From: Asticcacaulis sp. AND118
GTDB lineage: Bacteria > Pseudomonadota > Alphaproteobacteria > Caulobacterales > Caulobacteraceae
NCBI RefSeq assembly: GCF_020535245.1
Contig: NZ_CP084910.1
Coordinates: forward strand, 2,642,501-2,706,500
DNA: 64,000 bases
Direction: 5' to 3'
The notes below the pieces were generated by a model that ran no database searches, was not told the DNA's origin, and saw only the letters and a list, made by a program, of their open reading frames with translations. The position numbers and the translations under genes were made by a program. This document shows, in pieces, positions 33,942 to 47,015 of the stretch (position 1 is its first letter; the number at the start of each line of letters is the position of its first letter).

Positions 33942-35383
33942 ATGACCTATGAGACGAACCGCTTCGTCGTTGAATACAAGAAAACGCCGCCGAAGGCCGA
34001 GGCAAAGACCCGTGTCACAAATTTCAACGAAATCTACGCCGATTTCAAACCGGAGCAGGCCAATGCCCAGGCGTCGCGCTGCGCGCAATGCGGCGTGCCC
34101 TTCTGTCAGTCGGGTTGCCCGTTGCAGAACAACATCCCCGACTGGCTGCGCATGACCGCCGAAGGGCGCTTTGAGGAGGCTTTCCGCCTGTCCTCGGCGA
34201 CCTCGACCCTGCCGGAAATCTGCGGCCGCATCTGCCCGCAGGACCGTCTGTGCGAAGGCTCCTGCGTGCTGGAGCAATCGGGCTGGGAAAACGTCACCAT
34301 CGGCGCGGTCGAGCGTTATGTGAACGACATGGCCTTCGAAGAGGGCTGGATCGAGCCGATCGTGCCCGCCGTCGAGCGCGGCGAAAGCGTCGGCATCATC
34401 GGCGCGGGCCCGGCGGGCATCGCCGCCGCCGACCGTCTGCGTTCGCTGGGCTATAAGGTCACCATCTACGACCGCTACGACCGTCCGGGCGGCCTGCTGA
34501 CCTACGGCATCCCCTCGTTCAAGCTGGAAAAGGACGTCGTCCTGCGCCGCACCCAGCGTCTGGCGGATTCGGGCGTCGAGTTCGTGCTGAACTGCGACAT
34601 CGGCAATGACGTGTCGTTCGAGGAACTGCGTCAGAAGCACGACGCCATCCTGATCGCCACCGGCGTCTATAAGGTGCGTCGCCTGAGCGTGCCAGGCTGC
34701 GGCTCAAAGGGCGTGGTCGGGGCGCTCGACTACCTGACCGCCTCGAACCGCAAGGGCTTCGGCGATGCGGTCGAAGCCTATGACAACGGCACGCTGAACG
34801 CCGAAGGCAAGACCGTCGTGGTCATCGGCGGCGGCGACACAGCCATGGACTGCGTGCGCACCGCCACGCGTCAGGGCGCCAAGGCCGTCACCTGCGTCTA
34901 TCGTCGCGACCGCGCCAACATGCCGGGTTCCGACCGCGAAGTGTCCAATGCCGAGGAAGAGGGCGTGAAGTTCGAATGGCTGTCGGCCCCCAAGGCCGTG
35001 CTGGGCGACGCCGAGCACGTGTCGGGCCTGCGCATCCAGCGCATGCGCCTGACCACGCCGGACGCGCAGGGTCGTCAGGGCATCGAGGACATCCCCGGCG
35101 CCGAAAACGATCTGCACGCCGATCTAATCATCGAGGCGCTGGGCTTCGAGCCGGAAAACGTGCCGGTCATGTTCAACCAGCCGGGCCTCGAAGTCACCAA
35201 GTGGGGCACGATCAAGGTGCAGGCCGGTGAGTTCCAGACCTGGGTGCCGGGCGTCTTCGCCGCCGGCGACATCGTGCGCGGCGCATCGCTGGTCGTGTGG
35301 GCCGTCCGCGAAGGTCAGGACGCCGCCGCCGACATCCACCACTATATTCAGTCTCAAGTTTCCGCTTCTCTGGAGGCCGCCCA

Positions 35384-35387
<4 letters not shown>
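33942..35387 (+). CDS. gltD: Glutamate synthase (NADPH) small subunit
   Basis: Transfers electrons from NADPH to the large subunit through FAD and Fe-S centres. 481 residues: N-terminal Fe-S domain with CAQCGVPFCQSGCPLQ and CGRICPQDRLCEGSC, FAD-binding GIIGAGPAGIAAADRL, NADPH-binding VVVIGGGDTAMDCVRTA and the C-terminal AAGDIVRGASLVVWAVREG. Intact. The gene precedes gltB with an ATGA overlap, so the subunits are translationally coupled. Confidence 0.97.
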
Positions 35388-39907
<4,520 letters not shown>

Positions 39908-39916
39908 GAGAAGGAC

Positions 39917-39957
39917 GCAGAGGCGCGGCCCCTGCACCCGTTAGTTGGCGCCTCTGC
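39917..39957 (+). terminator. Hairpin after gltB
   Basis: GCAGAGGCGC and GCGCCTCTGC form a 10-bp stem. The loop contains CGGCCCCTGCAC-CCGTTAG, which resembles the sequence after pgi at 27669-27688, a small repeated 3'-end motif. The run after the stem is AAAAGGGG, not T-rich, so termination is uncertain. Confidence 0.45.
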
Positions 39958-40062
39958 AAAAGGGGCGGCTTCTTCTTAGTTCACTGGGTCCAGCGCATGA
40001 ACTCAGGCAGAGGGCAGCTTCGTCGCCGGAGCCGCTTATTTACGACCGTGCAGGTGCCACGA

Positions 40063-40431
40063 CTAACGGCTGGCCAGCGCCGTGCCGCGCGTCAGTTCGG
40101 TCAGTTCCGTGCTGGCGTGGCGATAGTGAATCGACTCGACCGTGTCGTTCACGCCGCGCGCATGGCCTTCGACCCACACCACCTTGCCGTCGGCCAGAGC
40201 GGCCTTGACCTTGAACTGCGTGTCGAAATGCGTGCTGCCGCCTTCGCAGCGATCAAGATCAACCACCGCCTTGCGCACCGGACCGGAAATACCTTCGGCA
40301 TCGGCCTTCACCGCATCGGCAATCGCCTGGCCCACCACCCGCTCCTGCTGCGCGTCGCACTCGGCAAAGGCCGGGACCGCGAGGGTGAGAAAAGCCGCTG
40401 TAGCGGCGGTTCCGAGGACAAATTTCATCAT
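40063..40431 (-). CDS. Small secreted protein of unknown function
   Basis: 122 residues with a clear signal peptide (MMKFVLGTAATAAFLTLAVP, cleavage after AFA) and a mature part containing two cysteines (AECDAQQERV and LDRCEGG). ATG 40431 follows GGAGTG. A longer frame upstream has no support. The mature domain (FKVKAALADGKVVWVEGHAR) is beta-rich. I do not recognise a family; it probably acts in the periplasm. Confidence 0.7.
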   Translation of the reverse strand: MMKFVLGTAATAAFLTLAVPAFAECDAQQERVVGQAIADAVKADAEGISGPVRKAVVDLDRCEGGSTHFDTQFKVKAALADGKVVWVEGHARGVNDTVESIHYRHASTELTELTRGTALASR

Positions 40432-40679
40432 GACGTTTTCACTCCTTGGCTTTTGGCCATTCTTCTTTTTCTTGGGCGAATGCCTTGTTGAGGGGCGCAA
40501 CCGTAACCCGTGGGACTGCCCACAAAGGATGCGCCAATTCAGCCGTTTGGCAACAGAAAATATTCAGGACCCTGAATAAAATCACGGATATTTTACCGCT
40601 GATAATTAATCAGACAACGGATTAATTGCGTCAATAATATTGTGAAATAAAAGAATTTTGCCCGTTTTCGCCAAAAAAT

Positions 40680-40703
40680 AAGCCCGGCGATCTGGCCGGG
40701 CTT
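40680..40703 (-). terminator. Rho-independent terminator after msrB
   Basis: AAGCCCGGC and GCCGGGCTT form a 9-bp stem followed on the minus strand by ATTTTTTGG. Confidence 0.88.
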
Positions 40704-40726
40704 AAAAGCGAAAATGCGAGTAAAAA

Positions 40727-41200
40727 TCAGGAAATCGACACCGGATCGTCGCGTTCCAGCACATCCGGCAGAGCCTGCCCTTCCGGCACGAAGTCCATCG
40801 CCACCGAATTCATGCAGTAACGCAGGCCTGTCGGTCGCGGGCCGTCCTCGAAGACGTGCCCCAGATGCGCATCACAGCGCCCGCAGCGGATTTCCGTGCG
40901 CACCATGCCGTGCGAGGCATCGCGCAGATAGCGGATATGGCCTTCGCCGACGCTCTGATAGAAGCTGGGCCAGCCCGAACCGGAATGGAACTTGGCGCGC
41001 GAGTTGAACAGCGGCAGGGCGCACAGGGCGCAGGTATAGAGCCCCTCTTCCTCATATTCATCGAACTTGCCACAGAAGGGCGGTTCCGTGCCGTGGTCGA
41101 GCAGGATGCGTCGCGCTTCCGGATCGAGCTTTTCGGCGAGCAAGCGGATTTTCTCAGGCGTCGGCGGGGTCAGGTCGAAACCCAGTTCGGAGCGGGCCAT
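40727..41200 (-). CDS. msrB: Peptide-methionine (R)-S-oxide reductase MsrB
   Basis: Repairs oxidised methionine (R form) in proteins. 157 residues, with two zinc-binding CxxC pairs (CALC and CGRC), KFHSGSGWPSFYQ, HLGHVFEDGP and the catalytic cysteine in RYCMNSVAM. There is no signal peptide, so it is cytoplasmic. It starts at ATG 41200 after AAGGAC. Single gene with its own terminator; it stands next to, but is not obviously linked with, pseG. Confidence 0.96.
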   Translation of the reverse strand: MARSELGFDLTPPTPEKIRLLAEKLDPEARRILLDHGTEPPFCGKFDEYEEEGLYTCALCALPLFNSRAKFHSGSGWPSFYQSVGEGHIRYLRDASHGMVRTEIRCGRCDAHLGHVFEDGPRPTGLRYCMNSVAMDFVPEGQALPDVLERDDPVSIS

Positions 41201-41251
41201 GCGGGAGTCCTTTCACAATCTGATCGGAATATAGGCACATCGACCGCACCT

Positions 41252-42241
41252 TCACAGGGCCAGTTCGTGAATCGCCTCAACGATGCGTTCGCAGCCGCGC
41301 CCGTCGATCTGCTCGTGGGCGCGCTGGGCGATGCCCCGGCGCAGATCGATGCTGTCGAGCAGGGTCCGCACGGTGCCCACGAACCGGTCGGGCCAGCCGC
41401 CGCGCGCATCGAGCATGGGGAATGGAGAGGCCAGCAGCCAGCTCGCCTGATTGTCGGCCACCACCAGCCCCAGGGCACACAGCCGCATGGCCGCGACCTC
41501 ATTGAGGCTGCCGCCCGCCGCTGTCACCACCAGAGACGCCCCGGCCAGCACTTCGGCGACATTGTCGGGCGACAGGTAGAGCTTGCATTCCGACCGCTCG
41601 GCGCACAACCGGCGCAGTTCGTCGACGCGGGTATGCGCCGGCCCGGCGATCAGACGTACCTCAGCCGCGCCCATATCCGCTAGGGTTTCCGAGCACAGGG
41701 CCGTAAAGCCGAACGGGTCGGAGCCGCCGAACATAACGCAGATATGACGCTCTCGCGGCGCCGGATAGCGACGGCGGAACTCCTGCCGGATCTGCGCATA
41801 GGCGGGACCAAGACACTTCACAGCTTGCGGCGCGATCTCGTCATAGGGGCGCGTGTGGGCCGACGGCGCGGCATTGATCAGCAGATGTGCGTTCAGGGGG
41901 CGCACCACCGCCATATCGTCCATCGCCACGACAACATAATCCGTATACAGATTATTATACATGTCCGGGCCAATGGCGTAGGAGTCGCACAGGATAACCT
42001 CACCTAGCGGGATCACGGCGCGCATCGCCTGCACGTCTTCCGGAGTGCCGATGGCGGTATCCATGCTGCGCCAACGGATGCCCAGATTGATCAGCCGCTG
42101 CGTCGCCGCTTCGGCCATGTCGTTGATCAGGAACACCACCTCGTGCCCCTGCGTCCGCGCCTCTTCGGCGATGGCATAACAGCGCATGAAATGGCCCAGC
42201 CCGACGCGGGCCGAGGCTTCGGTGCGAACCCAAATACGCAT
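41252..42241 (-). CDS. pseG: PseG-like UDP-sugar hydrolase of pseudaminic acid synthesis
   Basis: Removes UDP from UDP-2,4-diacetamido-2,4,6-trideoxy-altropyranose, the fourth step toward pseudaminic acid, used on flagellin in Caulobacter-type bacteria. 329 residues of GT-B fold: N-terminal VRTEASARVGLGHFMRCYAI with the catalytic histidine in GHFMR, VMFGGSDPFG, and TAAGGSLNEVAAMRLC for the nucleotide. Start ATG 42241 has GGAGAGG upstream. pseH and pseF lie nearby with other genes between, so the pathway is present but split. Confidence 0.85.
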   Translation of the reverse strand: MRIWVRTEASARVGLGHFMRCYAIAEEARTQGHEVVFLINDMAEAATQRLINLGIRWRSMDTAIGTPEDVQAMRAVIPLGEVILCDSYAIGPDMYNNLYTDYVVVAMDDMAVVRPLNAHLLINAAPSAHTRPYDEIAPQAVKCLGPAYAQIRQEFRRRYPAPRERHICVMFGGSDPFGFTALCSETLADMGAAEVRLIAGPAHTRVDELRRLCAERSECKLYLSPDNVAEVLAGASLVVTAAGGSLNEVAAMRLCALGLVVADNQASWLLASPFPMLDARGGWPDRFVGTVRTLLDSIDLRRGIAQRAHEQIDGRGCERIVEAIHELAL

Positions 42242-42280
42242 GTCCTCTCCGCGGTGCGACAGTTGGCCTCATGATTAATC

Positions 42281-42326
42281 GCGCATCTGATTCCAAAAAA
42301 ACCGTGTCACACTTTTTGGGATGCGC
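42281..42326. repeat. Dispersed palindrome, GCGCATCC type (copy A)
   Basis: GCGCATCTGATTCC at one end and GGGATGCGC at the other, with inner AAAAAA...TTTTT arms. Related copies at 45244-45289, 52889-52930, 61481-61524 and 61704-61747. Confidence 0.75.
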
Positions 42327-42407
42327 TCTATCCTTTGCGCCATCAGGGTTAGCGTATTGTTAAACGCTGACGCCTAGCCTCCCCGTAACAAGACTGGAGC
42401 GCCGGAC

Positions 42408-43325
42408 ATGGCCACCCTCACCGAGACCTTTATCGAAGACGGCTTTGCGGATCTGGGCGTGCTGATGCCGGAAGAGGCCTGCCGCGACCTGATGGCCGCC
42501 GTGCGCGCCAGCCGCAATTTCGGGCCGGACCTCTTCCTCGATCAGGCGACCTTCGAGGCCGATCCGCAGTATCGGGGCACCAATCCCATGCCGGAGCGCA
42601 ACCTGTTCGAGGCCCTGTCGCCGAAGTCGGACTTCATTCTGGCTGAACCGCGTCTGAAACAGGCCCTGAGCGAGCTTCTGGGCGAAGATTACACGATACT
42701 GGACCAAAAGTTCGTCTGCGGCGTGCCCGATCGCTGGCTCCCTGACTGGCTAAAACCGCGCATCATCGGCAATCCGGTCAATAATCTGGGGCCATACATC
42801 CGCCCGGCCTATCGCGACATCACCTATTTCTATGGCATCGACTTCCATCAGGACATTATCGACTGGAAGAGCCGCTATTCCGACCTGATCACCGTCTATG
42901 TCTATATCCATCCGGTGACGGCGGGCGATGCGCCGCTCTACGTCCTGCCGAAAAGCCACAAATTAGGGGCGTGTATGTTCCCGCACGACCTTAAAAAGCA
43001 ACCGGATGGCCGTTGGCTCTATCGCAATGGCACGGGTGGCGAAATGACCGTCGATGAGCGGATGCTGGTCGGCGATACGGGCTATGTCGCCTGCTGGCAC
43101 GCCTGCACCCTGCATGGAACCATGCCGGTCTCGTCGGACGCCGAACGCTTTTCGGCGCGCTTTCTGATTTCGCGCGGTGAGGCGGCAAAAGCGGGGCTAG
43201 ATGCGGTCAATGCGACCATTCCCTACCCGCTGTCGCTCGAAGACACCCGCCGCGATCTGGGCGACGCCGGCGAAGCGAAGATCAAGGGCAATATTATCAC
43301 CGGCAAGCCGGGGACGGAACGCTAA
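42408..43325 (+). CDS. Phytanoyl-CoA dioxygenase (PhyH) family oxygenase
   Basis: Fe(II)/2-oxoglutarate oxygenase, 305 residues. Iron ligands are read as HQD in YGIDFHQDIID and the distal His in CTLHGTM, with an Arg in SARFLISRG for 2-oxoglutarate. PhyH relatives hydroxylate a wide range of small molecules. It lies between pseG (divergent) and pseH, so its substrate may be a surface sugar or a lipid, but this is only context. ATG 42408 follows GGAG. Confidence 0.82.
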   Translation: MATLTETFIEDGFADLGVLMPEEACRDLMAAVRASRNFGPDLFLDQATFEADPQYRGTNPMPERNLFEALSPKSDFILAEPRLKQALSELLGEDYTILDQKFVCGVPDRWLPDWLKPRIIGNPVNNLGPYIRPAYRDITYFYGIDFHQDIIDWKSRYSDLITVYVYIHPVTAGDAPLYVLPKSHKLGACMFPHDLKKQPDGRWLYRNGTGGEMTVDERMLVGDTGYVACWHACTLHGTMPVSSDAERFSARFLISRGEAAKAGLDAVNATIPYPLSLEDTRRDLGDAGEAKIKGNIITGKPGTER

Positions 43326-43358
43326 CAGGCGAGACATTTGCCTTAAGGCCGGCTCCGG

Positions 43359-43377
43359 GGTATTATATATTAATACC
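43359..43377 (+). promoter_or_regulatory. Operator-like palindrome upstream of parD
   Basis: GGTATTA-TATAT-TAATACC, ending 14 bases before the parD start. Such sites are bound by ribbon-helix-helix ParD for autoregulation. Confidence 0.6.
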
Positions 43378-43390
43378 AGCGAGGCTTTCC

Positions 43391-43654
43391 ATGGGCACGA
43401 CCGTCAATCTCGGCAAGCACTTTGAGGCGTTTGCCGCCGAAATGGTGCAAAGTGGTCGATACAACAACACCAGCGAACTGGTGCGTGACGCGTTACGCAT
43501 AGTTGAGGAACGTGAGCGCCGTTTATTATCTCTGGACGCCACGCTGGAACGCAGCCGTGCCGACGTAGAGGCGGGTCGCGTCAAATCGGCCGAAGAGGTC
43601 TTCGACCGTCTGGAAGCCAAATACATGCGCATGGCCCAAGAGCGCGGGGAATAG
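43391..43654 (+). CDS. parD: ParD-type antitoxin
   Basis: 87 residues: N-terminal ribbon-helix-helix (TTVNLGKHFEAFAAEMVQSG, then RYNNTSELVRDALRIVEERE) for DNA binding, and an acidic, helical C-terminus that would wrap the ParE toxin. Length is typical. The parE reading frame overlaps its stop (TAGTG) but is badly shortened, so the antitoxin is an orphan here. Confidence 0.9.
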   Translation: MGTTVNLGKHFEAFAAEMVQSGRYNNTSELVRDALRIVEERERRLLSLDATLERSRADVEAGRVKSAEEVFDRLEAKYMRMAQERGE

Positions 43655-43758
43655 TGAGGGTTCTTTTTTCCGCGCAAGCCGAAGCCGGGCTTGAACAGAT
43701 CGGTGCAATCCTGCACGGTTCGCAGGACTACGAGACGGTGCTGTTTCCCGACGCCTGA
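43654..43758 (+). pseudogene. parE: parE toxin gene with a large internal deletion
   Basis: Only 34 codons remain. The first part (VRVLFSAQAEAGLEQIG) is a normal ParE N-terminus and the last part (ILHGSQDYETVLFPDA) a normal ParE C-terminus; about 60 middle residues holding the toxin core are gone. The frame is kept across the join. The GTG start overlaps the parD stop. Toxicity is very unlikely. Confidence 0.75.
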
Positions 43759-43774
43759 TAATCCGGCGCGTGGT

Positions 43775-44344
43775 TCAAACCTCATACCCGTGCGTCAGAA
43801 GGCGGTCGCGGCAGGCTTCCCGCGCCGCCGCCCAGTCTTCACGCAGCAGCCCCAGCCCGATCACATCGTGCGGCCCGTCCGATTTGACGACGTGGCGGCG
43901 GAAATGCGCCTCCTTCTGGAAACCGAACGAGAGGTGCAGTTTCCACACGGCGGCATTGCTTTCCAGCACTTCGCACCACAGCTTTTCGAGCTTCAGTTCG
44001 TCGAAAGCGTGTTCGATCATCCGGAACTCGACCCATGCGCCCAGCCCCTTGCCGCGCGCGGCGGGTTCGGCCAGATAGAAGGCCCAGGCCGCCTTTTGCG
44101 ACACGCGATCAATATCGACGAAATTGGCCAGCCCGACCGGCTCATCGTCCCATTCGATGATGAAATAGCGCCTCGTCTCGTTGTCAGACAACCCATCGAA
44201 CCACGCATCGTGCCGCTCGCGCGGGATCACCATATCGGTGTACATGAAGCGGCGCACCTCATCGCGGTTGCGCCAGTCGAACAGGCGGTCGCGGTCTTCG
44301 GCAGTCAGTGGCCGCAATGCAGCCGGACGGGGTGACGCGGACAT
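43775..44344 (-). CDS. pseH: PseH-like N-acetyltransferase (GNAT fold)
   Basis: Acetylates the 4-amino group of the UDP-altrosamine intermediate, the third step of pseudaminic acid synthesis. 189 residues: RPLTAEDRDRLFDWRNRDEV, GLANFVDIDRVSQKAAWAFY, and the acetyl-CoA loop AARGKGLGAWVEF. The order of motifs fits PseH rather than RimJ, though a general GNAT cannot be ruled out. ATG 44344 has GGAGAG upstream; 44365 is a less likely start. Divergent from pseF. Confidence 0.8.
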   Translation of the reverse strand: MSASPRPAALRPLTAEDRDRLFDWRNRDEVRRFMYTDMVIPRERHDAWFDGLSDNETRRYFIIEWDDEPVGLANFVDIDRVSQKAAWAFYLAEPAARGKGLGAWVEFRMIEHAFDELKLEKLWCEVLESNAAVWKLHLSFGFQKEAHFRRHVVKSDGPHDVIGLGLLREDWAAAREACRDRLLTHGYEV

Positions 44345-44425
44345 GGCCACTCTCCAAAAGGACATTAAACCTTTTTTTGATCACGTCGGTTAATATCGCG
44401 TTGTCAGCCGTCCCGGAGCCCGCCC

Positions 44426-45127
44426 ATGTCCGTCCGTCGCATCGCCGTCATCCCCGCGCGCGGCGGGTCAAAGCGCATTCCGCACAAGAATATCAAGCCC
44501 TTCTTCGGCCAGCCTCTGCTCAGCTATTCCATCCGCGCCGCGCGCGAAAGCGGCCTTTTCGATCATGTTATCGTCTCGACCGACGACGGCGAAATCGCCG
44601 AAGCCGCGCGCACATACGGCGCCGAAGTGCCCTTTGTGCGCCCGCCGGAACTGTCGGGCGACCATATCGGCACCAATGCGGTCATCATCCACGCTATCGA
44701 CTGGTTCACCGCTCAGGGCGAGGCCCCGGATGCGGTGTGCGGCATCTACGCCACCGCGCCGTTTCTGACGGCCACGCGGCTGATCGCAGGATGGGAGGCC
44801 TTACAGGGCAAGCGCTTCGCCTTCTCCGTCACCTCCTACGCCTTCGCCGTTCAGCGCGCGCTCTATCGCACCGAAGAGGGCGGCGTGCGCATGTTTCAGC
44901 CTGAACACCGCCTGACGCGGTCTCAGGACCTGACGCCGGCCTTCCACGACGCCGCGCAGTACTACTGGGGCTGGGCCGAAGCTTTCAAAAACGGCGAAGA
45001 AATCTTCTCTGCGCAATCCGCGCCGGTCGTCCTGCCGCGCACAGAGGTAGTCGATATCGACACGCCGGAAGACTGGGACGTGGCCGAACAGATGTACGCC
45101 GCCCTGCGCCGCCAAATGAACCTTTAA
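44426..45127 (+). CDS. pseF: Pseudaminic acid cytidylyltransferase
   Basis: Activates pseudaminic acid with CTP to CMP-Pse, the last step before transfer to flagellin. 233 residues with the CMP-sugar synthetase start IAVIPARGGSKRIPHKNIK, VSTDDGEIAEAAR, IYATAPFLTATRL and VVDIDTPEDWDVAE. The family also contains CMP-sialic acid synthetases, but pseG and pseH nearby favour the Pse role. Likely cytoplasmic. Confidence 0.9.
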   Translation: MSVRRIAVIPARGGSKRIPHKNIKPFFGQPLLSYSIRAARESGLFDHVIVSTDDGEIAEAARTYGAEVPFVRPPELSGDHIGTNAVIIHAIDWFTAQGEAPDAVCGIYATAPFLTATRLIAGWEALQGKRFAFSVTSYAFAVQRALYRTEEGGVRMFQPEHRLTRSQDLTPAFHDAAQYYWGWAEAFKNGEEIFSAQSAPVVLPRTEVVDIDTPEDWDVAEQMYAALRRQMNL

Positions 45128-45243
45128 GCCCCGCTTTAGCCGCCCTAAACCTTTCCTGCACAAAGCATCGCTTTCCTTCGCGACGGGCCGGGACTAAAAG
45201 CCCTGACAAACAGGGGGCGCAAAGTCCCTTTTAAGAAAAGAAC

Positions 45244-45289
45244 GCCTCATGTGTATCCGAAAAGTGCGTCCCACTTTTCGGCATGAGGC
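45244..45289. repeat. Dispersed palindrome (copy B) overlapping the cysG start
   Basis: GCCTCATG...CATGAGGC outer arms with inner CCGAAAAGTG / CACTTTTCGG. The right arm includes the candidate cysG start ATG at 45283, so it could influence initiation. Confidence 0.75.
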
Positions 45290-46707
45290 TTACCGTGGAC
45301 CTTTTTAGTATGCTTGCACTGCCGCTCTCCTGGCCGCTCGAAGGCCGGCGCGCCGTCCTGATCGGGACGGGCGAATGGCTTGTGCGCAAACTGACCCTGC
45401 TGCGGCGCACCCCGGCGACCCTCACCGTCTATACGCCCGGCGACGACGCGACTTACGAAGGCGTGACGCCGGAACGCCGCTGGCCCACGGTCGCGGACCT
45501 GAGCGACGCCACCTTCGTCATCGTCGCCTTCGAAGATCGCGCCCTGGCCGAACAGGGCGCGGCGCTGGCACGTCAGGCCGGCAAGCCGCTCAATGTGGTC
45601 GATTACCCGGACCTCGGCGACTTTCACATCCCCGCCATCATCGATCGCGGCCCGCTGTCGATCGGCGTGGCTACGGGGGGCACAGCGCCGGTTCTGGCCC
45701 GCGAAACCCGCCGCCGCATCGAAGCCGCCATCCCGCCCTCCGAAGCGCAACTGGCCGAGTTCGCCCTGCGCCTCAGCCCGCATCTGCGTGAACTGCTGCC
45801 CAATGTCGACGACCGCCGCCGCTTCTGGGAAGGCGTGCTGGACTCCGACGCCGCCCGTCTGGCGCGCGAAGGGCGCATCGACGCCGCGGTGGACATGGCC
45901 GTCGAAGCCGCGAAAAACCCGCAACCGCGCAAAGGCGTGGTGCATCTGGTCGGGGCCGGTCCGGGCGATCCGGAGCTTCTGACGCTGAAGGCCCTGCGCC
46001 TCCTTAGCGAGGCCGATGTCATCGTCTATGATCGGCTGGTCGGCGACGGCATCATGGACCTCGCCCGCCGAGACTCCGAACGCTTTTACGTGGGTAAGGC
46101 GCGCTCGAACCATTCCGTGCCGCAGGATCAGATCCACAGCCTGCTGGTCGAACAGGCCACGCTGGGCAAGCGCGTCGTGCGCCTCAAGGGCGGCGATCCG
46201 TTCGTTTTCGGGCGTGGCGGCGAAGAGGTCGAGGCGCTGAAGGCCGCCGGCATCGAAGTCCATATCACGCCCGGCATCACAGCGGCACTCGGTTGCGCCG
46301 CATCGACCGCTGTGCCGCTAACCCACCGCGACCATGCGCAGAGCGTGTCGTTCGTCACGGGTCACGCCAAGGATGGGGATTTCGCGCACAATCCGCTGGC
46401 GCTCGACTGGGACCGGCTGGCGGCGCACAACCACACGCTGGTCGTCTATATGGGCATCCATACGGCCCAGACGATTTCCGAAAAGTTGACCCAGCATGGA
46501 CGCGCCCCCGACACGCCGGTTCTGGTGGTCGAAAACGGCACCCGTCATGACGAGACACGCAGACTGACCTGTCTGTCCGACCTGGCCAACACGCTCAAGG
46601 CCGATCCGCCCAAGGGCCCGGCCCTGCTCATTATCGGCGAAGTCGCCGCCCTTTATCAGACGACGGACGCGCACCCAATCGTCCACGAACCCATGAGGAC
46701 CGCATGA
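45283..46707 (+). CDS. cysG: Siroheme synthase CysG
   Basis: Makes siroheme, the cofactor of sulfite reductase, by methylation, oxidation and iron insertion of uroporphyrinogen III. The N-terminal NAD-binding domain (about 10-110, RAVLIGTGEWLVRKL) and dimer domain (110-210) carry dehydrogenase and ferrochelatase; the C-terminal methyltransferase starts VHLVGAGPGDPELLTLKAL. True start may be ATG 45283, GTG 45295 (preceded by GAGG) or ATG 45310. It heads a tight sulfur operon: DUF2849, cysI, DUF934 and cysH follow. Confidence 0.95.
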   Translation: MRLTVDLFSMLALPLSWPLEGRRAVLIGTGEWLVRKLTLLRRTPATLTVYTPGDDATYEGVTPERRWPTVADLSDATFVIVAFEDRALAEQGAALARQAGKPLNVVDYPDLGDFHIPAIIDRGPLSIGVATGGTAPVLARETRRRIEAAIPPSEAQLAEFALRLSPHLRELLPNVDDRRRFWEGVLDSDAARLAREGRIDAAVDMAVEAAKNPQPRKGVVHLVGAGPGDPELLTLKALRLLSEADVIVYDRLVGDGIMDLARRDSERFYVGKARSNHSVPQDQIHSLLVEQATLGKRVVRLKGGDPFVFGRGGEEVEALKAAGIEVHITPGITAALGCAASTAVPLTHRDHAQSVSFVTGHAKDGDFAHNPLALDWDRLAAHNHTLVVYMGIHTAQTISEKLTQHGRAPDTPVLVVENGTRHDETRRLTCLSDLANTLKADPPKGPALLIIGEVAALYQTTDAHPIVHEPMRTA

Positions 46708-47015
46708 AACTGCTGACCGCCAATCGCCTGACCGACGGTCTGGTTCTGTGGTACGCCGGAGGGTCCGACCTGTCGGGCTGGACCGAGGACGCCGCTAACG
46801 CCACGCGCCTTGAGGACGAGGCCGCCGCTGCCCTGCTCGAAGAGTGGAAAGCGCGCGAAACCGAGGTGGTCGGCGTCTATGTCGTGCCGCTGGTCGATGA
46901 AAATACGCTTGTAAAGCGCGAATATGTGCGTGAGCACGTGCGCGCCAATGGCCCGACCATCGGTCAGACCGCCCTCGATACCGCCCGTCAGCACCAGCGC
47001 GGAGAAGTCTTCTAA
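46704..47015 (+). CDS. DUF2849 domain protein of the sulfite reduction operon
   Basis: 103 residues of the DUF2849 family (TANRLTDGLVLWYAGGSDLS, then EYVREHVRANGPTIGQTALD). Function is unknown, but it is regularly found between cysG and cysI in Alphaproteobacteria. It overlaps cysG by four bases (ATGA) and meets cysI as TAATG, so it is translated with them. An accessory role in sulfite reduction is inferred. Confidence 0.9.
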   Translation: MKLLTANRLTDGLVLWYAGGSDLSGWTEDAANATRLEDEAAAALLEEWKARETEVVGVYVVPLVDENTLVKREYVREHVRANGPTIGQTALDTARQHQRGEVF

